Positions 4,963 through 12,960 of a stretch of DNA of 15,777 bases are shown one piece after another; within the stretch, counting starts at the first letter, position 1, and every line of letters begins with the position of its first letter. Where the stretch lies: positions 1 to 15,777 of the forward strand of contig CAZUSC010000019.1 of the NCBI GenBank assembly GCA_964622915.1, written 5' to 3'. The notes under the pieces are model-generated. The model did no database searches and had not been told where the DNA came from. It was given only the letters and a program-made list of their open reading frames with translations. The position numbers and the translations under genes are program-made. The stretch comes from CAZUSC01 sp964622915 (GTDB taxonomy: Bacteria; Patescibacteriota; Andersenbacteria; UBA10190).

Positions 4963-7716
4963 CTAGCGCAGGCGTCGATAAAAGGTCAGCGTGTTAGATC
5001 CATTCTCAATTCCTTTCACGCTGACAAAGTCTTGCTCCAGCCCCGCCTCAATCTCGGCATATTCCATCAGGAAAGAAAAGCCCGTTTGCTGTTCATGTAA
5101 AACCCACTGACTATCACGAAAAGCCTGCACCATTTTTTCCGCCGGCGGTAAAAATGTATTTAAGCGGCTTGTGTCTTGGCGGGTAAATTCATAGGCATAC
5201 CAACGGGGATGAGCAATATCCAGCGCCACCCGCTGGCCGGATAAATAAGGAATTAGTGCCGCGCCGGTAAAGATGGATTCAGTCGGCGGAATATGCCCTC
5301 GCGCCCAATCGGCGGCCTCCTGCGCGGCGCGCTGATCAAAAGTGCCGGTGTGCTCGTATAAAAAAGTAATGTAGTTGGAGACGGTGACTGACCACAGCAG
5401 CACCAACGAAATTGCCACTATCACTGTGCGCCGGCCGAGTTCGACTAGCGGATAATCATGGCCAAAGAACAAACGAGTGTGCAAGCGCTGATATAGTGCC
5501 ACCACGCCGTAAGCAGACAATACGACCAGCGGCGGAACAAACTCCGAAATATAGTTCGCATGAAATTTTATCCAGCTCTGATAAAAAAAGATTAATCCGC
5601 CAACCCAGAGCGGGATGGCCAGCGCGGCTGTAAGATGCCGGCGCAGGCTTAAGCGTTCGCGGTTGGCCGTGGCCATGTCCTCACTTTGCTTTCTTATTTG
5701 ACCTGGTTGTGTGCTTACTTTTACAATCGCCTCGCTTTGCTTATTCCAATGAATGGCTTCGGAGCGCGGCCGGGGTAAAATTGTTACCAAGAGCAGGATG
5801 CCGGCAAAGCAATACCAGAGCCACGGAATTCCCCAACGCATAAATGCCGCTCCCTCATATTCATTGAAAAAAGTCCAAGCCCAGCCGAAGACCAGCCAGG
5901 GAAAAAGCCAGGCAAGCTTGGGCAAAACCTGATCCAAAATAAAGGCAATTTGGCGCGAGCCCACCTTTTTTATCTTGGATAGCCCCGTGCGCAGCAGCTG
6001 CTCCAGGCTTACTCCTAACCCGATCGCGGCCAGTAAAATCAGCGGCAGTGATTCACGGAAAAAAGGCGTCATACCTTTGAGGGAATAGGCGCGTACTTGC
6101 TCTAACTCCGCCGGATCAGTGCTAAAAATTCCATCTTCCGCTGAATTAAAGCCGAGAGCCTCCCAAAAACCTTCCGCACCATAAATGGCTGTGGCCCCGC
6201 CTAAAAACAAACCAATAATAATCACAAACCCAACGCCGACCCGTAATAAATGGCGACTGCGCGCGCGCCAGCTATCGGACTCCAGTAGAATGAAAAGCAG
6301 TGGTAAGAGGCCCAAGGCTAGAACACTCTTGCGTGAAGCCACTCCCATACCCAGTAACATGCCAGCCAGCACAAACCAGCCGGCCTGGGCTGTGGCAGGC
6401 CGCCCAGTCAAAAATGTCAGCCGGGGGGTAGTGCCCCGCAGCGCGGCCAACAGCACCGCCAGGCCGCTCACAGCAAAGAATAAGGCAACTGGCTGGGTAT
6501 GCACATAAATGTTAAAAACGACGCCAGCACCAAACAGGAGCCAAATAGCGGCCGCCACCAATCCGATGCGCCTCCCCCAACCAGTCGGCAGGGCCAATTG
6601 TTGCCGGCTGCTGCTGACTAAATATGAAGGAACCCAAGAACGTGTTACGGCTTGGGAACTAAACAAATCCCGGGTCAACCAGTAAATAGGAATCACCGTT
6701 AAAACACCGGCAACGATTGATGCCAGGCGCCCAGCTATGATCGTATTGCCGACTAGTAACTGCCAAATATATATCCAAGCAATCACTAATGGCGCTTTTA
6801 CATAGCCGTCGCCGCCCGCCAGCACGCCATATTGCCAGGCATAGGCGTCGTACAAATAATTGCCTTCATCGTTAGTGACGGGCAGCTCGGTCGCATAAAT
6901 CCAGCGCAAAGCAAATCCAACTATTGCCAACACCGCTATCAATCCTATTGTCAATCCAAATTTACCAAACCAACTTAACAGGCGGTCATAGGGACGCTGG
7001 CCGATCAGCCAAAGCACAACAAAGAAGACTATGGCCGGCAAGCTGGCGCGCAACCAATTAACATAATTGCTTTTATTGCTACCCCATGAGTCTATAAAGG
7101 CAGATATTTTACCCAGCGATTTATTGACGACAGCCACTCGCAGCGGAACGGTGTGATGGACAGTAAAAGCCAGATCGGCGGTTTGTTTGCCGGAGCGCTG
7201 CAAAACGGCCGGGTCCGTCACAGCCGACCCTTGCTCACGAACAATATAGGCCGACCCCAAAGGATACGGATCAGCGACGTCCAAATCAACCGTAATCGCC
7301 TGGCCGGGAACACTGTCTGGGGAAACAACAAAGAAAAAATAATTTTTCCCCTTAGAATCCGGCAACGGCTCAAATTCAAAACGATATAATTGGTTGTCGC
7401 CTAGCTGCTGGGGGCTGACCACTGCGGTACGAAGATCTTGACTATCATTAGGCGAAGAACGCAAATAAAAGCGCACTTCCCCGCTATTAGTCCTGTTCGA
7501 GTATGTTGCAAACATGATGCCAATGGCGGATAAATTATCCGCCGGTGCTTGAAATGTTTGCCCAAACAGAACATCACGCGTTAGCTCACCGGCATTACGC
7601 GTGTAACGATTTTGGTTGATGAATGTTAGCCGGGTGGGAATAAATTGGGCGGCCAAAGCGCCGCCCGCTAGGGCGATAATTACTAATGACCAAAAAATTT
7701 TTCCCAGAGAAGACAT
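4963..7716 (-). CDS. GT39-type integral membrane glycosyltransferase with N-terminal extracytoplasmic domain
   Basis: 917 residues from the ATG at 7716. A first membrane helix (about 7-25) is followed by a beta-rich region outside the membrane (about 30-195), then a second helix near 225-240 and about a dozen spans. ELPVTNDEGNYLYDAY just after a membrane span carries the acidic pair of protein O-mannosyltransferase-like (GT39/PMT) enzymes, and GGDGYVKAPLVIAW with the following spans is also typical. Such enzymes take a sugar from a polyprenyl-phosphate carrier outside the membrane and put it on a protein, lipid or glycan. The beta domain may bind carbohydrate (inference). A TTG at 7731 is an alternative start. 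The preferred ATG lies eight bases after the stop of the preceding SDR gene, so both are in one operon with the GT2 enzyme, which could make its donor. Confidence 0.85.
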   Translation of the reverse strand: MSSLGKIFWSLVIIALAGGALAAQFIPTRLTFINQNRYTRNAGELTRDVLFGQTFQAPADNLSAIGIMFATYSNRTNSGEVRFYLRSSPNDSQDLRTAVVSPQQLGDNQLYRFEFEPLPDSKGKNYFFFVVSPDSVPGQAITVDLDVADPYPLGSAYIVREQGSAVTDPAVLQRSGKQTADLAFTVHHTVPLRVAVVNKSLGKISAFIDSWGSNKSNYVNWLRASLPAIVFFVVLWLIGQRPYDRLLSWFGKFGLTIGLIAVLAIVGFALRWIYATELPVTNDEGNYLYDAYAWQYGVLAGGDGYVKAPLVIAWIYIWQLLVGNTIIAGRLASIVAGVLTVIPIYWLTRDLFSSQAVTRSWVPSYLVSSSRQQLALPTGWGRRIGLVAAAIWLLFGAGVVFNIYVHTQPVALFFAVSGLAVLLAALRGTTPRLTFLTGRPATAQAGWFVLAGMLLGMGVASRKSVLALGLLPLLFILLESDSWRARSRHLLRVGVGFVIIIGLFLGGATAIYGAEGFWEALGFNSAEDGIFSTDPAELEQVRAYSLKGMTPFFRESLPLILLAAIGLGVSLEQLLRTGLSKIKKVGSRQIAFILDQVLPKLAWLFPWLVFGWAWTFFNEYEGAAFMRWGIPWLWYCFAGILLLVTILPRPRSEAIHWNKQSEAIVKVSTQPGQIRKQSEDMATANRERLSLRRHLTAALAIPLWVGGLIFFYQSWIKFHANYISEFVPPLVVLSAYGVVALYQRLHTRLFFGHDYPLVELGRRTVIVAISLVLLWSVTVSNYITFLYEHTGTFDQRAAQEAADWARGHIPPTESIFTGAALIPYLSGQRVALDIAHPRWYAYEFTRQDTSRLNTFLPPAEKMVQAFRDSQWVLHEQQTGFSFLMEYAEIEAGLEQDFVSVKGIENGSNTLTFYRRLR

Positions 7717-7724
7717 TGCCCTGC

Positions 7725-8744
7725 CTACCAATAATGCTCTTTATTTTTCTTGTAGTAGGATACCATCCGATGTATTCCCTCCTTTAGTGGTACTTGTGAG
7801 TGCCAGCCGGTAGCGGCCTCTATTTTACTGGTATCAGCAATATAATCGCCGGTCTCATTGCTTTCATAATTCTTCGGCCAGGGTACATGCTGCTTGCTGC
7901 CGCTGCCCACTTCTTTAAGAACAGTGTCAATCATTTCCACAAACTTGACGCGCTCGTGCGTGCCAATGTTATACACTTCACCGGGTTGCCCCTTGACCGT
8001 TAGCTGTAAAAAGGCATCGACAATGTCGTCAATATAAAGATAGTCACGCTCCTGCTGGCCATCGCCAAAAACCTCAATCACTTTATTTTCCATAGCTTGG
8101 CGTACAAACCACCCAACGATTGAATATTTTCCATGTTTCATCTGCTGCCGCGGCCCATAGGGGTTAGGAATCCGGATGGCAATCGTTGGCACGCCAAAAG
8201 TATCGTAAAAGTATCGGCAATACTTTTCGCCCAGCAGCTTATGAATGCCATACAAAGATAGGGGATCAGTCGGATGTTCCTCACTGACCGGAATATTTTT
8301 GATTTTGCCATAGACTAAGCGCGAAGAAGCAAATAAAAATTTAGCGGTGGGCGCATTTTTTTGGATGGCATCCAAAATTGTCAGGTGCCCGCGGCCATTG
8401 ATATCTAAGTCAAGGAAAGGATCGTCCTTCGAGTCAAGATAACTGACCTGGGCAGTCAAGTGATAAATAATATCTTTATCACGAACCAGCTTGGTGATCA
8501 GAGCGGCCTCGCGCACATCTCCATGGATAAATTCAATCTGCTTGTCATCCTCGGCTAGGTTAAAATGATTGCCGCCATATAGAGGCAGCATGGCATCCAA
8601 AACTGTAACCTTGGCTGCCCGCCTCACCAGCGCATGGGCGAGGGAGCTGCCAATAAAACCAGCCCCACCAGTAACCAAGACTTTTTTCCCTCGAAAAAAG
8701 TCTTGGCCGGCGAGCGACAGACTACTACTGGGCGTGTTTGGCAT
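7725..8744 (-). CDS. Extended SDR: NAD-dependent sugar-nucleotide epimerase/dehydratase
   Basis: 339 residues. A short Ser-rich leader of about 18 residues precedes KKVLVTGGAGFIGSSLAHAL; GGAGFIG is at 26-32 and the NAD-selecting D50 is in VTVLDAMLPLYGGNHFNL. ASSRLVYG (139-146) supplies the catalytic Ser, and Y165/K169 in LYGIHK are the catalytic pair. FGDGQQERDYLYIDD is the substrate-binding signature shared by sugar-nucleotide epimerases and 4,6-dehydratases. The exact substrate cannot be read from the sequence; it is clearly different from the SDR at 478. Its start overlaps the end of the GT4 gene by 20 bp and its stop is eight bases before the GT39 start, so it is translationally coupled in one operon. 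Confidence 0.9.
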   Translation of the reverse strand: MPNTPSSSLSLAGQDFFRGKKVLVTGGAGFIGSSLAHALVRRAAKVTVLDAMLPLYGGNHFNLAEDDKQIEFIHGDVREAALITKLVRDKDIIYHLTAQVSYLDSKDDPFLDLDINGRGHLTILDAIQKNAPTAKFLFASSRLVYGKIKNIPVSEEHPTDPLSLYGIHKLLGEKYCRYFYDTFGVPTIAIRIPNPYGPRQQMKHGKYSIVGWFVRQAMENKVIEVFGDGQQERDYLYIDDIVDAFLQLTVKGQPGEVYNIGTHERVKFVEMIDTVLKEVGSGSKQHVPWPKNYESNETGDYIADTSKIEAATGWHSQVPLKEGIHRMVSYYKKNKEHYW

Positions 8745-9864
8745 AAAGCCTATTATACTCCTGCATTATATTGTTCCAATCATAGCCCATGGCAATCCGC
8801 CGGCTGGCCGCGCCCATTTTTTGCCGCAGGACTGCGTCGTCCACTAAGCGTGCCAGACGGTCAGCCAAAATCGTAATATCATCACCTTTAATGAGAAAGC
8901 CATTTTCCCCTTCATGGACAATTTCGTTATTACCGCCCACGTCGCTCGCCACAATAGGTAACCCGCAGCCCATTGCTTCCAATATCACAGACGGCATGCC
9001 TTCCGACAACGAGGTCAACACAAAAATATCGGCATATTGATATGACTTTTCCAGCTGGCCATATGGCACCATGCCAACATACCGAATTAAGTCACTCACA
9101 CCCAAGCTTTCTGCTAACTGATCCAGTTCCGGTCGATGATCGCCAGTACCCACCACCTCTACTTCAAAGGGTTGGCGGGCGAGCAGACGTAGCTTGGGCA
9201 GAGCTCGCACGACCCGTTGAAAACCCTTGCGGGGAATTAGCCGGCCAATAAATAGAATGCGCACCTGCGGATTAGGCGGCCGACTAATGGGTACAAAGCG
9301 GGCGGTCTCAACCCCATTGGGTATGGTAACAAAATCACTCTGCGGATCCACCACCTTACCCAAACGCGCCAATTCTTGCGAGCAAACGGATCGAAACTTG
9401 GCGCGCCGCCAAATTGTTTTCAGGAGCGGGGTGATCAGCGGGTAAATACCCCGATAACGAGACGGGTTGGCGCCTGGTATGTCGGAACCTCCGAAATAAA
9501 CTCCGTAAGGAATCCCGCGCACATAACTAATTATCCAAGCCACCCAGCCCGCCGGTACAGCAAAATACGCTTGAATAAAATCCACTCGATGGCGCCCCGT
9601 GTAAAAAAGTGCATAGAGTAGGGCGGACATGCCAAAAATGACTAACTCCCACATGGCGGCAAAGTCTTTGTAGCGCCGCACCGCTGGCACCCGGATAATA
9701 GTGGCGCCGTCAATAACCTCCCGCCGCGGCAACCCCCGGTAGCCGGAAGTAATTAAGGTCACCTTATGGCCCGCCTTGACCAAATACTTGATAGCGTACT
9801 TGGTTACAGTTGAACCGCCCCCGCCAATGGGTGGGAACTCGTTATTGATGAGCAGTAAATTCAT
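8725..9864 (-). CDS. GT4-family glycosyltransferase
   Basis: 379 residues with the two Rossmann-like domains of GT-B enzymes. The N-terminal loop NEFPPIGGGGSTV (8-20) is the glycine-rich acceptor-side loop of GT4 proteins. IPNGV (181-185) and ILFIGRLIPRKG (203-214) open the nucleotide-sugar domain. SEGMPSVILEAMGCG (287-301) contains the EX7E pair E288 and E296 that grips the donor sugar. It is a retaining transferase acting at the cytoplasmic face; the sugar and acceptor are unknown. It follows the GT2 gene after about 100 bp of AT-rich inverted repeat and overlaps the SDR gene downstream. Confidence 0.93.
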   Translation of the reverse strand: MNLLLINNEFPPIGGGGSTVTKYAIKYLVKAGHKVTLITSGYRGLPRREVIDGATIIRVPAVRRYKDFAAMWELVIFGMSALLYALFYTGRHRVDFIQAYFAVPAGWVAWIISYVRGIPYGVYFGGSDIPGANPSRYRGIYPLITPLLKTIWRRAKFRSVCSQELARLGKVVDPQSDFVTIPNGVETARFVPISRPPNPQVRILFIGRLIPRKGFQRVVRALPKLRLLARQPFEVEVVGTGDHRPELDQLAESLGVSDLIRYVGMVPYGQLEKSYQYADIFVLTSLSEGMPSVILEAMGCGLPIVASDVGGNNEIVHEGENGFLIKGDDITILADRLARLVDDAVLRQKMGAASRRIAMGYDWNNIMQEYNRLYAKHAQ

Positions 9865-9892
9865 AAATGAAAAACTTCAAACTTAAAAAGCA

Positions 9893-9954
9893 AAAATGAA
9901 AGTCAAAACTAAAAAGTTTGGAATTTCGAGTTTAAGTTTTGACTTTTGCATTTT
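9893..9954. repeat. AT-rich inverted repeat between the GT2 and GT4 genes
   Basis: AAAATGAAAGTCAAAACTAA (from 9893) is complementary to the stretch ending at 9954 (TTTTGACTTTTGCATTTT), apart from a few unpaired bases. The result is a long AT hairpin with a loop of about 16 bases. A related A-rich, T-poor string, also with TTCAAA, CTTAAAA and GCAAAA, occurs at 14573-14620 upstream of the heptose nucleotidyltransferase. Confidence 0.6.
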
Positions 9955-9963
9955 GACTTCTAA

Positions 9964-10908
9964 CTAGTCTTCAAATCCTTCAAGCGAGCGTATCGAATAT
10001 GGCTTCTTCTTAGCGTAATAAGTATGGGCCACTACATCGGCTAGCACACCCGATAAGAGAAACTGAAAGCCCAACAGTACTAATAAAACGGCCAGCAAAG
10101 GGGAGCTGCGGTTCGCTAAGCTGATCAGTTTGAGCAGCCACAGAAAACCCAGCGTCCCGCCCAATAAAAAACCGGCGGCAATAAAAACAAAACCGATCGC
10201 GCCGAAGAAATGCATTGGCCGAGCAGAATACTGAATCCAGAATTTCACAATTAGTAAGTCTAAAATTCCTTTCAGTTTTCTTCTGACATTATAGTTTGTA
10301 CGCCCATATTTGCGCGGATGATGGCGTACCACCATTTCCCCCACCCTAAATCCCTTCCAACTTAAGAGTGCGGTGATATAACGATGCATCTCGCCGTACA
10401 GCTCTAGGTCTTGCAAAGCTTCTCGCCGGTATACTTTTAGACTGCAGCCCTGGTCATGCACTTTTTCCCCTGTCACCCATCGGCGCATATAGTTGCCAAT
10501 CCAGCTGCCCAGTGTCAGCAGTCCTTTTTTGTCTTGGCGGTCTTTTCGCCAACCGGAAACCACATCGTATCCTCGCTCTTCCAACAGCTTGATCATGCCG
10601 GGAATATCCGCGGGGTCATTTTGCAGGTCAGCGTCCAGTACCGCCACATATTCTCCTTTGGCTCGATCGAACCCAGCCGACCAGCCAGCCGTTTGCCCAA
10701 AGCTGCGCCGGAAACGGATGATTTTTACGTTTGGATCGCCTGCCCGCAGTGCCTGCATGTGCGTATAAGTACCGTCACTACTGCCGTCATCAATAAAAAT
10801 CAGCTCCCAGTCGCCCTCCATGCCATTAAGCACGCGCGCAACAGCCTCGTATAAAGGCTGCACTGATTTCTCTTCGTTATGGGCCGGCACCACTATCGAA
10901 TACTTCAT
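9964..10908 (-). CDS. GT2 polyprenyl-phosphate glycosyltransferase (DPM1/ArnC-like)
   Basis: Moves a sugar from a nucleotide donor to a lipid phosphate such as undecaprenyl phosphate at the inner face of the membrane. 314 residues: SIVVPAHNEE at the N-terminus, the donor-binding IDDGSSDGT with D40/D41, the metal-binding DADLQNDP (92-99), and KYGRTNYNVRRK (200-211), typical of dolichol-phosphate-mannose-synthase-like enzymes. Two C-terminal membrane helices (about 233-260 and 269-292) follow, as in GtrB and ArnC. The product is the usual donor for GT39 enzymes, one of which is encoded further down the same operon. The start ATG at 10908 follows a good promoter at 10956-10984. Confidence 0.93.
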   Translation of the reverse strand: MKYSIVVPAHNEEKSVQPLYEAVARVLNGMEGDWELIFIDDGSSDGTYTHMQALRAGDPNVKIIRFRRSFGQTAGWSAGFDRAKGEYVAVLDADLQNDPADIPGMIKLLEERGYDVVSGWRKDRQDKKGLLTLGSWIGNYMRRWVTGEKVHDQGCSLKVYRREALQDLELYGEMHRYITALLSWKGFRVGEMVVRHHPRKYGRTNYNVRRKLKGILDLLIVKFWIQYSARPMHFFGAIGFVFIAAGFLLGGTLGFLWLLKLISLANRSSPLLAVLLVLLGFQFLLSGVLADVVAHTYYAKKKPYSIRSLEGFED

Positions 10909-10955
10909 AAAATCGCTACTAATGTAGCCATTGTATCAGGTAAATAAGCTGCGCC

Positions 10956-10984
10956 ATATTAACATTTTTACTGCCAAAAATCAA
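10956..10984 (-). promoter_or_regulatory. Promoter of the GT2-GT4-SDR-GT39 operon
   Basis: On the minus strand TTGATT (10984-10979), a 17-bp spacer and TAATAT (10961-10956) with TG one base before it (extended -10). Start expected near 10949, giving a leader of about 40 bases. A second extended -10, TGATACAAT (10938-10930), lies closer to the gene and may be an alternative. Confidence 0.65.
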
Positions 10985-11136
10985 TACCAGACCACTCTTA
11001 TTAATAAAGTCTAGCCAAACGTAATGGTTTACTGCTTGAAAATAAGCACTACTCCCAATATATGAAAATTCCGCGAATACTAATCTTATTTAGTCACAGG
11101 ACTTGGAAGAGATTAAACTGTCGCTCGCTCGAATCG
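10985..11136. other. Intergenic region with no gene recognised
   Basis: The rest of the gap between rfbA and the GT2 promoter. It is AT-rich, has no convincing open frame in either direction, and I see no clear hairpin with a T-run to end rfbA transcription. Some read-through from rfbA into the GT2 operon is therefore possible. Confidence 0.5.
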
Positions 11137-12024
11137 CTAAAGATCTTTCTTCTCCTCGCTAATATCCATCAAATATTTTCCGTAGCCACTCTTGAGCAAT
11201 GGTTCGGCAATAGATTTCAACTGTTCGGCCTCAATAAAGCCCATCCTATAGGCTACTTCTTCTACACAGCCCACTTTTAGTCCTTGCCGCTCTTCGATAA
11301 TTTGCACAAAGTTGGCCGCTTGAAGTAGCGAGTTGTGCGTACCGGTATCCAGCCAAGCGGTACCGCGATTAAGACGAGCGACTTTTAGCTTGCTTCGCTC
11401 CAAATAATTTTTATTTACATCTGTAATTTCGAGTTCGCCTCTATCGGATGGTTTTAGGTTCTGGGCGATCTTTACTACTTCGTTGTCGTAAAAGTAAATA
11501 CCAGGCACCGCATAGGACGATTTAGGGTGGTCAGGCTTTTCTTCTATTGAAGTAACGTTGCCGTCCCTATCAAAATCCACTACGCCATAACGCTGCGGAT
11601 CGGCTACGTGATAAGCAAACACTATACCCCCTCCTTGTTCCGCTATGCTCCTGACAGCCTGCTGTACAACATTCTCAATGCCCCCTCCATAAAAAATATT
11701 ATCGCCCAGAATTAAAGCGGCACTGTCATCGCCGATAAAATCGGCTCCGATAACGAAGGCTTGGGCTAGTCCTTCCGGTTTTGGCTGCTGGGCATATTCA
11801 ATTTTAATGCCGAGCCGGGATCCGTCCCCTAATAGCTCCCTGAATAACGGTACATCTTTAGGCGTTGATATAATCAAAATTTCCTTAATACTGGCAGACA
11901 GCAAAGTCGATAGCGGATAATAAACCATTGGCTTGTCATAAATCGGCATCAGCTGCTTGCTGACCGAAATCGTCAGTGGGTAAAGACGCGTGCCTGATCC
12001 CCCGGCAAGTAATATTCCTTTCAT
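11137..12024 (-). CDS. rfbA: Glucose-1-phosphate thymidylyltransferase
   Basis: Makes dTDP-glucose from glucose 1-phosphate and dTTP, the first step to dTDP-rhamnose and other dTDP-deoxysugars. 295 residues, the usual family length: MKGILLAGGSGTRLYPLT at the N-terminus is the nucleotide-binding loop with its catalytic Arg. SKQLMPIYDKPMVYYPLS, ALILGDNIFYG, YGVVDFD, SIEEKPDHPKS and RGTAWLDTGTH are all diagnostic of RmlA/RfbA. The later enzymes (RmlB, RmlC, RmlD) are not visible under those names here, though one SDR could serve as dehydratase. The ATG at 12024 is preferred over the TTG at 12036; it coincides with the end of the repeat element 12023-12180. Expression would pass through that element from the promoter at 12200-12228. 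Confidence 0.96.
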   Translation of the reverse strand: MKGILLAGGSGTRLYPLTISVSKQLMPIYDKPMVYYPLSTLLSASIKEILIISTPKDVPLFRELLGDGSRLGIKIEYAQQPKPEGLAQAFVIGADFIGDDSAALILGDNIFYGGGIENVVQQAVRSIAEQGGGIVFAYHVADPQRYGVVDFDRDGNVTSIEEKPDHPKSSYAVPGIYFYDNEVVKIAQNLKPSDRGELEITDVNKNYLERSKLKVARLNRGTAWLDTGTHNSLLQAANFVQIIEERQGLKVGCVEEVAYRMGFIEAEQLKSIAEPLLKSGYGKYLMDISEEKKDL

Positions 12025-12180
12025 GCCCAGTAACAACTACTTTACCTGGCGACGAACAGCGAGCCAGTTAATAATAGTCCTAATAGTGATTATGTAACTC
12101 ATTATATTGTTTGATACTAACAGCATGTCGCCTCAGCGTCCCGCCAAAGGCGGGATTTGTAAAGTATTGTTACTGGGCAT
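12023..12180 (-). repeat. 158-bp inverted-end element, copy 2, forming the rfbA leader
   Basis: Same architecture as 4238-4398 and same orientation: inverted ends containing GTTACTGGGCAT on both strands, the CTGGC..GCCAG hairpin (12046-12067), a non-conserved middle, and TCCCGCC/GGCGGGA (12139-12155). In copy 2 the inverted ends extend two bases further on each side (TC/GA). As RNA from the upstream promoter the two ends would pair over about 22 bp, and the rfbA ATG lies at the 3' end of that stem. Its 5' end also carries an ATG opening a 15-codon frame (MPSNNTLQIPPLAGR), which may be incidental. Confidence 0.8.
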
Positions 12181-12199
12181 GATTCTTTAACCAACTGAT

Positions 12200-12228
12200 A
12201 AATTACGCCGCCGATCAAGTAATGTCAA
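12200..12228 (-). promoter_or_regulatory. Promoter driving rfbA through the inverted-end element
   Basis: On the minus strand TTGACA (12228-12223), a 17-bp spacer and TAATTT (12205-12200). The expected start near 12193 is about 13 bases before the element, which then fills nearly the whole leader of about 170 bases to the rfbA ATG. Confidence 0.6.
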
Positions 12229-12245
12229 CTGAATTTACTGCCTAG

Positions 12246-12935
12246 CTAGCTTAGCGGCGCGTCAGACAACTTGAGACCCCCTTCGTTGGCCCTAAGAGGA
12301 ATAGTAGTAATCGGCATTCCCGACGAGTTATCAGCCAATGCTTTATAAACGTGGGCGATCGCTGCCAGAGACATAGGTATGGTCCACAAGAGGCCGATCC
12401 CCAGTAGCAAAGCGCCCACTAAATTAATAGCGACTAGGCTAATAGCTAGTAGTATGAGCTTAGCTCGAGCGCCTCGGGTTATTTCCCAACTGCGCCAAAG
12501 TGACTGGAATAGGCCCAGATCTTGGTCGAGAATAAGGTAAGAATAAAACTGCAGACTAACTGCCAACACCAGGCCAGGAATAACGAGGAGCACAAGTCCG
12601 ACACCTACCACGATGGCATACACGACTGACGCCCCTAAATATCGCCAAAAGGGATGAACGGTGCGGAAAATATCGCTAAAGCGGGGCGGTGCGCCCTTAA
12701 TGATTCTAATCAGGCTATAAATAATGCCCATATTTACAATGGTATGAATAACAATTGAAGCCAACGCCACCACTGCCACTAAGCGTGGAGCACTATTCTC
12801 GGCATATCCAGTGAGCGACCCAAAAGCCATTTGCATAATAAACACGAACAATAGCATGCGGACAAAAAACCAGAAATGTTGTTTAGCACTCTGCCAACCC
12901 AATTTCAATGTGAGGCCGATTAACACCTTAGGCAT
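12246..12935 (-). CDS. Multi-span membrane protein, DUF975/YciC-like
   Basis: 229 residues with about five or six hydrophobic spans (near 22-42, 50-80, 100-135, 160-180 and 183-200). The stretch LVIPGLVLAVSLQFYSYLIL, followed by LGLFQSLWRSWEITRG and ARAKLILLAIS, resembles the repeated unit of the DUF975/YciC group, whose members are polytopic proteins of unknown role. No catalytic motif is evident. It starts 25 bp after the hldD stop, so it is probably co-transcribed with it, and its end is followed by the rfbA promoter. Confidence 0.7.
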   Translation of the reverse strand: MPKVLIGLTLKLGWQSAKQHFWFFVRMLLFVFIMQMAFGSLTGYAENSAPRLVAVVALASIVIHTIVNMGIIYSLIRIIKGAPPRFSDIFRTVHPFWRYLGASVVYAIVVGVGLVLLVIPGLVLAVSLQFYSYLILDQDLGLFQSLWRSWEITRGARAKLILLAISLVAINLVGALLLGIGLLWTIPMSLAAIAHVYKALADNSSGMPITTIPLRANEGGLKLSDAPLS

Positions 12936-12960
12936 GCCCTGATGTTAACATACTTTTTGC

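Noticed and set aside
5412..6508. Plus-strand open frames within the GT39 gene
   Set aside because: They lie antisense to a gene with clear family motifs and membrane spans and have no homologous motif of their own.
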